Source: Mycobacterium rhizamassiliense
Lineage (GTDB): Bacteria; Actinomycetota; Actinomycetes; Mycobacteriales; Mycobacteriaceae
Length of the DNA stretch: 64,000 nt
Reading direction: 5' to 3'
NCBI RefSeq assembly: GCF_900157375.1
Contig: NZ_LT721901.1
Location: forward strand, 3,024,315 to 3,088,314
Within the stretch, counting starts at the first letter, position 1. Each line of letters begins with the position of its first letter. Below the pieces are notes generated by a model. That model had not been told where the DNA came from and did no database searches. It worked only from the letters and a program-made list of their open reading frames with translations. This document shows, piece after piece, positions 9,173 to 17,564 of this stretch. Both the position numbers and the translations under genes were made by a program.

Positions 9173-10372
9173 ATGAAGCTGGAACAGGATCCGGAGCTCG
9201 ATCAGTTCCGCGGCGAGGTCAGAGATTTCCTGGAGAAACACCGCCCAGCGGTGCGCACCAAGGGCAGAGCCGGGACCCGCGCACCCGAAGCCGAGGACAT
9301 TCCCGCCCTGCGGACATGGACCGCGCGGCTGTTCGAGGCCGGATACGTGGGCGCTGACTGGCCCGCCGAATGGGGCGGTGCCGGCACCAAAGACGCGCTC
9401 CGCGCGACCGTCGTCGGTGAGGAGATGGCGCGGGCGCGGGTGCCCACGCCAATCGGCGCCGGCCTGCTGGCCGCCGCGGCCCTCATCCACTGCGGGCGCC
9501 ACGACCAGCAGAACCGCTACCTGCCCCGGATCCGGAGCGGCGAGGACATCTGGTGCCAGCTGTTCAGCGAGCCCAGCGCGGGCAGCGACCTGGCCAGCCT
9601 GTCCACCCGCGCGCGTCGCGACGGCGATGACTTCGTCGTCGACGGCCAAAAGGTGTGGACCACCAACGGCCAACACGCGCAACTGGGCTACCTGTTGGCC
9701 CGAACCAACCCCGATGTACCCAAGCATGCCGGCATCACCGCGTTCATCCTGGACATGACCAGTCCGGGCGTCGACGTGCGGCCGCTCCGCGAGATCACCG
9801 GCACCAGTGACTTCAACGAAGTCTTCTTCGATGGCGTCCGGATACCGAAAGACAACGTGCTCGGCGAAGTCGACGAAGGCTGGAAGGTCGCCACCACCAG
9901 CCTCGTCGAGGAGCGCTCCAGTGTGGGCACCGCGGGCATCGTCATGCTGCGCACGGTGCGCGACGCGGTAACGATGGCGCGATCGCTGCGGCGCGGATCG
10001 CGCCCTGCGCTGGACAACGATGCGGTCCGCCAAGACATCGGCCGGCTCTACGCCGCCGCGCGGGTCAACGTTCGGCTGGGCCAATACAACCTGTCGCGCG
10101 CGTTGAGTGGCGAGGCCGATCCCGGCGACGCTCCGTTGGCCAAGGTGCTCTACAGCGAGTGCAATCTCGCGCTCACCGACTTCGGAGTCGGACTCCAAGG
10201 CACCGATGCGCTGCTCACCGAAGACGACCCCGAGGCGATCGCCGGCGGTTGGTGGCAGGACGCCTTCCTGTATTCGCGGGCGCTGACCATCGCCGGTGGC
10301 GCCAACGAAGTCTTGCGCAACATGATCGCCGAGCGGTCGCTCGGATTGCCCAAAGAACCGCGCGGTTCCTGA
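9173..10372 (+). CDS. acyl-CoA dehydrogenase, flavin-loop subunit (second pair)
   Basis: 399 residues, ATG 9173 with GGAGGA seven bases upstream. Middle-domain FSEPSAGSD and VDGQKVWTT match the flavin/acyl loop, and IAGGANEVLRNMIAERSLG is the C-terminal signature. It lies 16 bases after the DUF35-thiolase gene and 18 bases before a partner dehydrogenase, so all three are one operon. Predicted to desaturate an acyl-CoA as a heterotetramer with the next gene product. Confidence 0.92.
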   Translation: MKLEQDPELDQFRGEVRDFLEKHRPAVRTKGRAGTRAPEAEDIPALRTWTARLFEAGYVGADWPAEWGGAGTKDALRATVVGEEMARARVPTPIGAGLLAAAALIHCGRHDQQNRYLPRIRSGEDIWCQLFSEPSAGSDLASLSTRARRDGDDFVVDGQKVWTTNGQHAQLGYLLARTNPDVPKHAGITAFILDMTSPGVDVRPLREITGTSDFNEVFFDGVRIPKDNVLGEVDEGWKVATTSLVEERSSVGTAGIVMLRTVRDAVTMARSLRRGSRPALDNDAVRQDIGRLYAAARVNVRLGQYNLSRALSGEADPGDAPLAKVLYSECNLALTDFGVGLQGTDALLTEDDPEAIAGGWWQDAFLYSRALTIAGGANEVLRNMIAERSLGLPKEPRGS

Positions 10373-10390
10373 CGTCTTCGGAGGTAAGTC

Positions 10391-11521
10391 GTGGATTTCA
10401 CCATGAGCGACGAACAACGGATGCTCGTCGAGACCAGCCGTAAGTTGCTGGCACGCGATTCGCCGATCAGTCGCGTGCGCGGACTCGCCGATTCCGATGA
10501 GCAAGGCTACGACGAGCGCGTGTGGCAGCGGGGCGCGGAACTGGGGTGGGCCGGATTGCTCGTCGCCGAGGAGTACGACGGTCTGGGGCGCGATCTGGTG
10601 GATGTCGCCCTGGTCGCCGAAGAACACGGCCGGACGGTGCAGCCGGGCCCGCTCATCGGCAATACCCTTGCAGCAGTGGCGATCTCACAATCGGGACGGG
10701 ACGACCAGTGCTCGGAGATTCTGCCGCTGCTGGCCGGCGGCCAGGCTGTCGCTGGGTGGGCCTTCGCGGAGTCGCGCCAGCCGTGGGACGCCGACGGTGT
10801 GTGCACAGTGGCGACCGAGCACGCCGACGGATTCCGACTGCAGGGCATCAAGACCGCCGTGCAAGATGCCGATCGCGCCGGCTGGATTGTGGTCACTGCG
10901 CACCTGGGGGGCCGCCTGGCGCAGTTCCTCGTCGACCGGCGGGCCGCCGGGTTGGCTGTGCGCCGCCTTCGGACCCTCGATATCACCAGGCGCCTCGACG
11001 AGGTTTCCCTCGACGATGTGGTGGTGGCGCGATCGGCGTTGCTGCACGCCGGCGAAGCTGCGGAAGCGGCGCTGGCACACCAGAACCGTTGCGGCGCTGT
11101 GCTTGTCAGCGCCGATAACATCGGCGTCGGCGAGGCTGTGCTGGAGATGACCGTCCAGTACGCAAAGCTGCGGGTCCAGTTCGGGCGTGCCATCGGCAGC
11201 TTCCAGGCCGTCAAACACAAGTGCGCAACGATGCGGATGTGGTTGCAAGCCTCGAAGGCCGCCACCTACTACGCCGCGATGGCCGTGGCGGCCAACGCGG
11301 ACGATGCCGAGGAAGCTGCCAGCGTAGCCAAGGCTTACACGTCGTCGGCGATCTCAGCTGTGACCAGCGAAGCCCTCCAGGTGCACGGCGGTATCGGCTT
11401 CACCTGGGAACACGATCTGCATCTCTATCACCGCCGGGCCAGGGTGAACCAAGTCCTGTTCGGTGATCCCTATCTGCACCACGAGCGACTCGCGGCGGCG
11501 CTGGAAACGGCTACCGCCTAG
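10391..11521 (+). CDS. acyl-CoA dehydrogenase, partner subunit (second pair)
   Basis: 376 residues from GTG 10391. The C-terminal domain has LRVQFGRAIGSFQAVKH and LQVHGGIGFTWEHDLHLYHRR, the FAD-pyrophosphate and interface signatures. The middle domain reads FAESRQPWDADG where TEPxxGSD is expected, so like the protein at 3555 it looks like the complementary subunit of an alpha2-beta2 enzyme. It follows its likely partner by 18 bases. Its stop overlaps the convergent hydrolase by four bases. Confidence 0.92.
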   Translation: MDFTMSDEQRMLVETSRKLLARDSPISRVRGLADSDEQGYDERVWQRGAELGWAGLLVAEEYDGLGRDLVDVALVAEEHGRTVQPGPLIGNTLAAVAISQSGRDDQCSEILPLLAGGQAVAGWAFAESRQPWDADGVCTVATEHADGFRLQGIKTAVQDADRAGWIVVTAHLGGRLAQFLVDRRAAGLAVRRLRTLDITRRLDEVSLDDVVVARSALLHAGEAAEAALAHQNRCGAVLVSADNIGVGEAVLEMTVQYAKLRVQFGRAIGSFQAVKHKCATMRMWLQASKAATYYAAMAVAANADDAEEAASVAKAYTSSAISAVTSEALQVHGGIGFTWEHDLHLYHRRARVNQVLFGDPYLHHERLAAALETATA

Positions 11522-12453
11522 ACAACCGTTCGCCGGCCGAACTGGCGGGCCAGCCAGTCCGCACTGTCGCGTGCCGCGGTGCGGGCGACAGCGGTGTCGG
11601 CGAACATGTCGAAGCCGTGCACAGCGCCTGCGTAGACATGCAGTTCGGTGGGCACTCCCGACCGGCACAGTCGCGCGGCGAAATTGATCGACTCATCGCG
11701 CAGGCAGTCAGCCGTGCCAACGCCGATGAAAGTCGATGGCAGACCGCTTAATTCGGTCGCCCGCGCGGGTGCCGCATCTCCTGGAACGTCTTCGGTGCGA
11801 TACCGGTCGCCGAGATAACTGCGCCAGCCGAACGCGTTGGATTCCCGGGTCCACACCGGCAATCCTTCGAGCCGGCTTGAGGCGGTGAGGCCGCGGTCAT
11901 CGAGCATCGGATACTCCAAGTATTGGAATGCCAAGGGGGCGTTCGCATTATCGCGCCACCGCATGGCCAGGCTCGCCGCCAGTGCCCCGCCGGCACTGCG
12001 TCCGGCGATACCGACTTGCTGTGGGTTGATTTCTAGCTCATCGGCGTGCTCGACGACGAAGCGCAGCCCGGCCTCGCAGTCGTCCAGCGGCGCGGGGTAA
12101 GGCGATTCGGGCGCCAGCCGGTATTCGACGCTGACGCACACGCAGCCCAACCAGCGGCACCACTCGATCAGGCGGGCATCGTCCATGTGCCGGTTGCCGA
12201 TCACCATCCCGCCGCCGTGCATCCAGAACAGCACGGGCGGCTCGGCCGCGGATTCGACAGGTCGTAGCACCGACAGTGCGACGTCATCGGTGGTCAGCTC
12301 GAAGCGCTCGATGTCGGGTGCGGACTGCGGCTCGAACATCGATCCGCTGCGCATGGCCGGAAGTTTGTCGAGCGAGAAGTCGAAATCGGGAAATCCGCGC
12401 AGACTTTCGCCGATCTCCGGGTCGATCCATGCGGGACCGGTCTCGGCCATCAA
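11518..12453 (-). CDS. alpha/beta hydrolase, hormone-sensitive-lipase family esterase
   Basis: 311 residues. Oxyanion HGGG at 79-82, nucleophile elbow GRSAGG with Ser153, acid in TADCLRDE (Asp249 or 253) and His279 in AGAVHGFD give a complete triad of the HSL (type IV) family. No signal peptide, so cytoplasmic. It hydrolyses a short or medium ester or lactone; in this cluster it could open a lactone made by P450 or other oxygenation, which is inference. The start overlaps the upstream SDR stop by four bases (coupled). Confidence 0.9.
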   Translation of the reverse strand: MMAETGPAWIDPEIGESLRGFPDFDFSLDKLPAMRSGSMFEPQSAPDIERFELTTDDVALSVLRPVESAAEPPVLFWMHGGGMVIGNRHMDDARLIEWCRWLGCVCVSVEYRLAPESPYPAPLDDCEAGLRFVVEHADELEINPQQVGIAGRSAGGALAASLAMRWRDNANAPLAFQYLEYPMLDDRGLTASSRLEGLPVWTRESNAFGWRSYLGDRYRTEDVPGDAAPARATELSGLPSTFIGVGTADCLRDESINFAARLCRSGVPTELHVYAGAVHGFDMFADTAVARTAARDSADWLARQFGRRTVV

Positions 12454-13280
12454 CGGACACCCATGAGGTGCTTGCCCGCGCCGACGAGTCCGCCGTCGAC
12501 GCGAATGTCACAGCCGGAGATAAATGCCGCGTCATCGGACTCCAGGAAGGCCACCGCGGCCGCGATGTTCTCGGGGCGCCCCGGCAGCGGGCGGTCCGGG
12601 CGCTTGACTGGGGTCACCTCGATCATCACCGGGATGATCTCCTGACGATCCAGTTCCAGCCGGCCCATCGGCGTATCGATCAGGCCGGGCGAGATCGCGA
12701 CGGTACGTCCGCCCCTCTTGCCCCACGGCGTGGCCAGGCGTTCGGCTAGCCGGGTCACACCGCGTTTGGCCAGGACGTACGCCGTGGCACTGTCGAGCGC
12801 TTTGCCCAGGGCCTGTTCGATGGCAGCGAGGAACCCGTCGGCCAGCGGATCGTCCAGCAACGGTTCGACGTTGGCGGGGACTTCGCTGTAGCCGGCGATC
12901 GATCCGATCAGGATCGCGGAGCTGCCCGGGTTAACCAAAGGGAGCATGGCATCGGTGATGCGCACCGATCCGGCCAAGTCCACGTCGAGCACTGTTTCCG
13001 CGTCGGTCATTTCCGGTGAGACACCCGCGGTGTGCACGAGGCAGCGCAGACGGCCAAGCGCGCGCACCCGATCGGCGACCGCCGCGACATCAGCGGGTGA
13101 GGCCACGTCGCAGCGCAGCGTCTCGACGTCTGCCCCATGTCCGCTCAGGGCCTTGCGTGCCTGATCGAGTAGATCCTCGCGCACGTCCACGAGCAGCAGA
13201 CGCCCACGATCTGCCAGCGCGCGGGCGCAGGCCAGCCCCATCCCGCCCGCACCCCCGGTGATCACCAGAACGTTGTCCAC
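12450..13280 (-). CDS. SDR family oxidoreductase
   Basis: 276 residues from GTG 13280. VLVITGGAGGMGLACA cofactor loop, HTAGVSPEM, and a YVLAKRGV catalytic element. Between the Ser strand and Tyr it has a longer acidic segment (ANVEPLLDDPLADGFLAAIEQALG) than most classical SDRs, as in the 3-alpha-hydroxysteroid-dehydrogenase-like subgroup. It heads a two-gene leftward operon with the esterase and diverges from the ferredoxin gene. Substrate unknown. Confidence 0.87.
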   Translation of the reverse strand: MDNVLVITGGAGGMGLACARALADRGRLLLVDVREDLLDQARKALSGHGADVETLRCDVASPADVAAVADRVRALGRLRCLVHTAGVSPEMTDAETVLDVDLAGSVRITDAMLPLVNPGSSAILIGSIAGYSEVPANVEPLLDDPLADGFLAAIEQALGKALDSATAYVLAKRGVTRLAERLATPWGKRGGRTVAISPGLIDTPMGRLELDRQEIIPVMIEVTPVKRPDRPLPGRPENIAAAVAFLESDDAAFISGCDIRVDGGLVGAGKHLMGVR

Positions 13281-13432
13281 AGTTATCCGGGTCCTCTCAT
13301 CGGTGGATCACTACCGGCCCAGCCGCCCAACGAATCCCTTAACAGACGGAAGTGTGCCACAGAAGCAACTTAAGCTATTCAATAAGAGAGACCTATGTTG
13401 TCACCAAAAGAATGTGATGGTCTACTCGATGC
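13281..13432. promoter_or_regulatory. divergent promoter region SDR/ferredoxin
   Basis: A 152-base AT-rich gap with the CAACTTAAGC palindromic core near 13370. GTGATGGTCTACT lies at 13414-13426, six bases before the ferredoxin ATG. The same 13-mer ends one base before the adenylate-cyclase ATG on the minus strand (22876-22888). Whether it is an operator or a promoter element cannot be told from sequence. Confidence 0.4.
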
Positions 13433-13627
13433 ATGAAGGTGACCGTCGACCCCGACCTCTGTGAAGCCAACGGGTTATGCGTGGCAGCCGCCCCCGATGT
13501 GTTCGAGCTGATCGATGACGACGTCGTCGACATCCTGCTTCCAGAACCGCCCCCGGAGATGGAGTCGGCCGTTGCTGAAGCAGTGATCGCTTGCCCTAAG
13601 CAGGCATTGCGGCTACTTGCGGAGTGA
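13433..13627 (+). CDS. [3Fe-4S]-type ferredoxin
   Basis: A 64-residue acidic ferredoxin with C10-EANGL-C16 and C54-P. The fourth-ligand position (i+3 after C10) is Asn13 rather than Cys, so a three-iron cluster is expected. Such proteins pass electrons to bacterial P450s, usually from a neighbouring gene. Here no P450 is adjacent; intact ones lie at 906-2147, 18815-20083 and 20123-21334, and this may serve all of them. Single-gene unit, ATG close behind the shared 13-mer at 13414-13426. Confidence 0.93.
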   Translation: MKVTVDPDLCEANGLCVAAAPDVFELIDDDVVDILLPEPPPEMESAVAEAVIACPKQALRLLAE

Positions 13628-13758
13628 TCGCAGTGCTCGCTGCGGCACGCTAGTGCACACGAACATTGCAGAATTTGAACTTATCGTTCTACTCTGAGGG
13701 AAGTCAGTCTACGGCTGACGTGAGAGCGGTTTGCCCGGCTGTGCCATGAGGAGTCCCT
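13628..13758 (+). promoter_or_regulatory. upstream region of amidohydrolase/thiolase operon
   Basis: 131 bases. It holds CATTGCAGAAT (13664-13674), identical to 3364-3374, followed by TTGAAC TTATC GTTCTA (about 13674-13690), whose GAAC/GTTC arms form a short inverted repeat. The spacer (five) is longer than in the KstR consensus. A regulatory role is likely given the position; the factor is unknown. Confidence 0.4.
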
Positions 13759-14886
13759 ATGCTGCCCGACGATGCCAAGATCATCTCCGTCGACGACCAC
13801 GTCATCGAGCACCCCCGAGTGTGGCTGGACCGCGTTCCCGCCAAGTACGCCGACGTGGCTCCGCGCATCGTCAAGCTGCCCGACGGCAACGACACGTGGC
13901 TCTACGAGGGCAAGCGGGCCGGCAACTTCGCGCTCAACGCCGTGGCGGGCAAACACCCCCGCGACTTCGGGATGGACCCCCGCAGCTATGACGACATGCT
14001 GCCGGGCTGTCATGAGATCGCCGACCGCATCAAGGACATGGACATCGAGGGCGTATGGGCCCAGCTGTGCTTCCCCAACTTCGGTGGCTTCGCTGGGAGC
14101 ACTTTCCATACGGCCAGCGACAAAGAGTTCGCCAAGCTATGCATCAGCGCCTACAACGATTTCATCCTCGAGGAGTGGTGTGGCTACGCACCCGAGCGTC
14201 AGATCCCGCTGATGATGGTGCCGTTCTGGGACGTTGAGGCATCTGTGGCCGAGATAGAGCGGACTGCCGCCAAGGGCGCCAAGTCCATCTCTTTCGTCGA
14301 GGCGCCTCACAGGATCGGTCTGCCTTCCTATCACACCGACCACTGGGATCCGATCTTCCGCATCTGCGAGGAGGCCAGCCTTCCGCTGTCGATGCACTTC
14401 GGCTCCGGCGGCATGCCGCAGGGACTGGCCAGCGACGGCGACCTGTTCATCGGGATCGCGCTGTTCGGCCTGAATTCGATGATGGCCACGGTTGATCTGC
14501 TGATGTCGGATGTCTTCTACAAGTTCCCTAACCTGAAGGTTGCCCTTTCTGAGGGCGGCATCGGATGGATGCCGTATCTGCTCGAGCGCATCGACTACTC
14601 CTGGGGCCGACACAAGTACTGGTGCAACATCAACGCCGACAAACTTCCCTCCGAGCTATTCCGGGAGCACATCTACGGGTGCTTCATCTCCGATCAGTCG
14701 GGCATCGAACAGCGCCACCGCATCGGCGTGGACAACATCATGTTCGAAAGCGACTACCCGCATTCGGATTCCAACTGGCCGCACACCCGCAAGCTGCTCG
14801 CCGAGCACCTGGTCGACGTGCCCGACGACGAAGCACGCAAGATCGTCGAGCTGAACGCCCGCGCCCTGTACAACTTCTGGGCCTGA
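13759..14886 (+). CDS. amidohydrolase family 2 protein
   Basis: 375 residues. SVDDHVIEHPRVW at the N-terminus gives a D-x-H version of the first-strand metal motif. HFGSGG in mid-protein (strand 5/6 His) and FESDYPHSDSNWPH near the end match the amidohydrolase_2 / ACMSD-like fold. It differs clearly in sequence from the amidohydrolase at 2149. It is followed by a small conserved-looking protein and a thiolase on the same strand, suggesting hydrolytic cleavage or decarboxylation before thiolysis. Reaction not known. Confidence 0.88.
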   Translation: MLPDDAKIISVDDHVIEHPRVWLDRVPAKYADVAPRIVKLPDGNDTWLYEGKRAGNFALNAVAGKHPRDFGMDPRSYDDMLPGCHEIADRIKDMDIEGVWAQLCFPNFGGFAGSTFHTASDKEFAKLCISAYNDFILEEWCGYAPERQIPLMMVPFWDVEASVAEIERTAAKGAKSISFVEAPHRIGLPSYHTDHWDPIFRICEEASLPLSMHFGSGGMPQGLASDGDLFIGIALFGLNSMMATVDLLMSDVFYKFPNLKVALSEGGIGWMPYLLERIDYSWGRHKYWCNINADKLPSELFREHIYGCFISDQSGIEQRHRIGVDNIMFESDYPHSDSNWPHTRKLLAEHLVDVPDDEARKIVELNARALYNFWA

Positions 14887-14914
14887 AGATCCGCGCGCGC
14901 CACGAAAGGTATCG

Positions 14915-15217
14915 ATGACCGACCTCTCACCGGGAAAGCGACTGCGCGGCAAGGTAAGTAGCACCGAGATCATCGTCGTACGACCTCCCGCCGCCCCGGT
15001 CGAGCTGTCGTGCGGTGGTCAACCGATGACAGCGGACCTGGCGGCGGGGGCTGCGGGCGCGTCAACCACCGAGAACGACACAGTGCTCGGTAAGCGCTAT
15101 GTCGACAAAGAGACCGGGCTAGAAGTGTTGTGCACCAAGGCAGGACCGGGTGTGCTCAGCGCAAACGGACGGCAGCTCACCCTCAAGGCACCCAATGCAC
15201 TACCGGCATCGGACTGA
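14915..15217 (+). CDS. small protein of unknown function in catabolic operon
   Basis: 100 residues, no signal peptide or membrane segment. Two cysteines: SCGGQPM (about 33) and EVLCTKAG (about 73), the latter inside GKRYVDKETGLEVLCTKAGPG. The pattern of a short beta-rich domain with one Cys per half could be a half zinc ribbon or CoA/metal-binding module, but I do not recognise a family with certainty. RBS GAAAGG (14904-14909) six bases before ATG; 28 bases after the amidohydrolase and 84 before the thiolase, so probably co-transcribed. Confidence 0.7.
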   Translation: MTDLSPGKRLRGKVSSTEIIVVRPPAAPVELSCGGQPMTADLAAGAAGASTTENDTVLGKRYVDKETGLEVLCTKAGPGVLSANGRQLTLKAPNALPASD

Positions 15218-15301
15218 GGGACGCAAACCTCCACCAGACAAGTCTTACGCGCGAGCTCCTCGCCGACCTACCACACCAAACTCTCAACGGAAGCGAAACC
15301 A

Positions 15302-16462
15302 ATGCCCGATGCCCTCATTCTTTCCGCCGCTAGAACGCCAATTGGTAGGGCCCGCAAGGGATCTCTGACGTCGGTTGATGCCTACCAACTCGCCGAGATC
15401 GCCGTCGGGGCCGCAGTCGAACGGTCGCAGATCCCCGTCGCTGACCTCGACGACCTGTTTCTCGCGGAGTCCCTGCAGGGCGGCGGGGTTATCGGCCGCA
15501 ACATCGCAGTCCGTCTCGGGATGACCAACGTGCCCGGGGTGGCGATCAACCGGCACTGCGCCTCCGGCGCGACCGCCGTGCAGTTGGCGGCCGCCACCAT
15601 CATGGCCGGCATGGCAGACGTGATTGTCGCTGGCGGAACGGAAAGTGCAAGCACCATGCCACGGCTGGCCAAGGTGGCACCCGGTGCAGAGGAACCCACC
15701 CGATGGTCGCCGCAGAGCCATCCGGACGCCCCCGGCATTCCGGCCTTCGACATGTCTGTCACCATCGGCGAAAATACAGCCCGGCTACACCATGTCACCC
15801 GTGAACAGGCCGACGCCTGGTCCGCGCGCTCACAACAGCGAGCGCTCAACGCCATTGCCAAGGGGTACTTCGACGACGAGATCGTCGCCGTCCCCGTCAA
15901 CCAAGGCAAAGTGGTGTTCGACACCGATGAGCACCCGCGCGACACCACCCCCGAAACGCTCGCCGGGCTGAAGGTCCTGCACCCTGAAATACCCGATGCC
16001 GTTGTCACCGCTGGCAATTCTGCGGGCATCAACGACGCCGCCGCCGCGCTGGTCATCGGCAGCTCAGACTTCGCAACCAGTCGCGGCCTGACACCGCTGG
16101 CACGGATCCTGGGTTGGGCATCTGTCGGTGTGGAGATCGAGCACACCGGAATGGCGCCGGTGTCCGCAATCCCGTTGGCGCTCAAGCGCAGTGGTCTCAC
16201 GCTGGACGACGTCGACCTCTTCGAGATCAACGAAGCGTTCGCAACGATGGCCGTGGCGTGCACGCGTGATCTCGGACTGGACGAGTCAATCGTGAACGTG
16301 AACGGTAGCGGTATCAGTCTTGGTCACCCCATCGCAGCGACGGGCGCCCGGATGGTGGTCTCGAGCGTTCATGAACTCGCTCGGCGTGGTTCGCGCATCG
16401 GGGTGGTGGCGATGTGCGCCGGGGGAGGGATGGGGTCGGCGTTGGTCGTCGAACGGATTTAG
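15302..16462 (+). CDS. thiolase (acetyl-CoA acyltransferase)
   Basis: 386 residues with all catalytic elements: Cys86 in NRHCASGA, His342 in GHPIAATGA and Cys372 in CAGGGMGS. It therefore carries out true thiolysis or Claisen condensation, unlike the Ltp-type domain at 7486. It would release acetyl- or propionyl-CoA from a 3-ketoacyl-CoA. Third gene of the amidohydrolase operon. Its end overlaps the convergent propeller gene by four bases. Confidence 0.95.
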   Translation: MPDALILSAARTPIGRARKGSLTSVDAYQLAEIAVGAAVERSQIPVADLDDLFLAESLQGGGVIGRNIAVRLGMTNVPGVAINRHCASGATAVQLAAATIMAGMADVIVAGGTESASTMPRLAKVAPGAEEPTRWSPQSHPDAPGIPAFDMSVTIGENTARLHHVTREQADAWSARSQQRALNAIAKGYFDDEIVAVPVNQGKVVFDTDEHPRDTTPETLAGLKVLHPEIPDAVVTAGNSAGINDAAAALVIGSSDFATSRGLTPLARILGWASVGVEIEHTGMAPVSAIPLALKRSGLTLDDVDLFEINEAFATMAVACTRDLGLDESIVNVNGSGISLGHPIAATGARMVVSSVHELARRGSRIGVVAMCAGGGMGSALVVERI

Positions 16463-17544
16463 CTCGAGCCGAACACTCGGCGCTCGACGCTGAGCTTCGT
16501 GTATCGCCCGCCCAGCAACCATTCGGACACATAGAGGTTTCCGACGGTGTCGGTTGTGACAGAGTGCGGGGAATTGAAGCGATCGCTACGAGGCAGGTGG
16601 GGTACCTCCGTACGCCCATCGCCGGCGAGCGCATTGGGCCATCCGGGCCGGGTCGGCCACCCAGGCTCCGCGGTAGGGTCGTCGCCGATGTACCCGAGCA
16701 GATTGTCCCCGGGATCGAGTACGGCCACTCGCCCATAGAGCTCGGCGACGGCCAGCAGGTCGCCCCACTGAGCAAAATCGCTGGGGCTGTTGAGGATCTG
16801 CTGACCGAAGGTCCGCAGATAGCGGCCATCGAGGTCGTAGACGAGAACGCGGGTATTGACCCGGTCGGCAATGTAAAGCTCCGGAACCGTTTTGCGGCGA
16901 TCGACGAAAATTGCGTGTGGGCACGCGAGTCGTTGACCGACCTCCTCGCCGGTCAGTGTCGACCGATGGTTTCCCTGCTTGTCGAACCGGTGCACGACTC
17001 CCGACCCGTAACCGTCCGCCACCCAGACGTCGCCCGATCCCCCGAACCGCTCCTCGTCCACGGCGCAGCCGCACGGACAGTATGGTCCCATGGGGCCGGC
17101 CCGGATGGCCGGATCCTGTTGCGGGACAGGCAACTCCGAGTGGATCGTTCCGTCCAGGCTCATCTTCACCACTCGGGGTGCCCGGGTCCGGCAGTGGACC
17201 CCCCTGCCGAACATCGCGGCCCAGTCGGGGTCGCCGTCGTCGGCGCCGCAGCTGAATACGAACCCCGGATCGCTGACCCAGATGAATTCGTCGTCGCCTT
17301 CGCGCACGAGAGTGATGCCGTGACCTTCGGTGAGGCCTGTATCGACCACGCGCAGCAGGCGGCCCGCGGTGTCGAATGCGACGAGTTGCCCAGCGTGGAA
17401 ACCGATGATCTCCCCCCCGTCGGTGGCGACGACAGCGTTGTGCACCCAACAGGACGTGGCACCTGGTACGGCGGACAGATCTGCCCAATCACCGACCACC
17501 TCGTAGGGCGGGATGTTGTTGGGCAGAAAGGCATCTGAGGACAC
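16459..17544 (-). CDS. NHL/SMP-30-like beta-propeller protein
   Basis: 361 residues made of repeated blade motifs (VWVADGYGSGVVHRFD, LYIADRVNTRVLVYD, LLAVAELYGRVAVLD, LYVSEWLLGGRY), the NHL/6-bladed-propeller pattern seen in peptidyl-alpha-hydroxyglycine lyase and gluconolactonase relatives. No signal peptide is evident, so it may be cytoplasmic. Lactonase or lyase activity is possible but metal ligands were not confirmed. It follows the unknown gene at 17565-18620 by 20 bases in a leftward pair. Confidence 0.75.
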   Translation of the reverse strand: MSSDAFLPNNIPPYEVVGDWADLSAVPGATSCWVHNAVVATDGGEIIGFHAGQLVAFDTAGRLLRVVDTGLTEGHGITLVREGDDEFIWVSDPGFVFSCGADDGDPDWAAMFGRGVHCRTRAPRVVKMSLDGTIHSELPVPQQDPAIRAGPMGPYCPCGCAVDEERFGGSGDVWVADGYGSGVVHRFDKQGNHRSTLTGEEVGQRLACPHAIFVDRRKTVPELYIADRVNTRVLVYDLDGRYLRTFGQQILNSPSDFAQWGDLLAVAELYGRVAVLDPGDNLLGYIGDDPTAEPGWPTRPGWPNALAGDGRTEVPHLPRSDRFNSPHSVTTDTVGNLYVSEWLLGGRYTKLSVERRVFGSS

Positions 17545-17564
17545 GACGTGGCCTTCCCGTCGCT

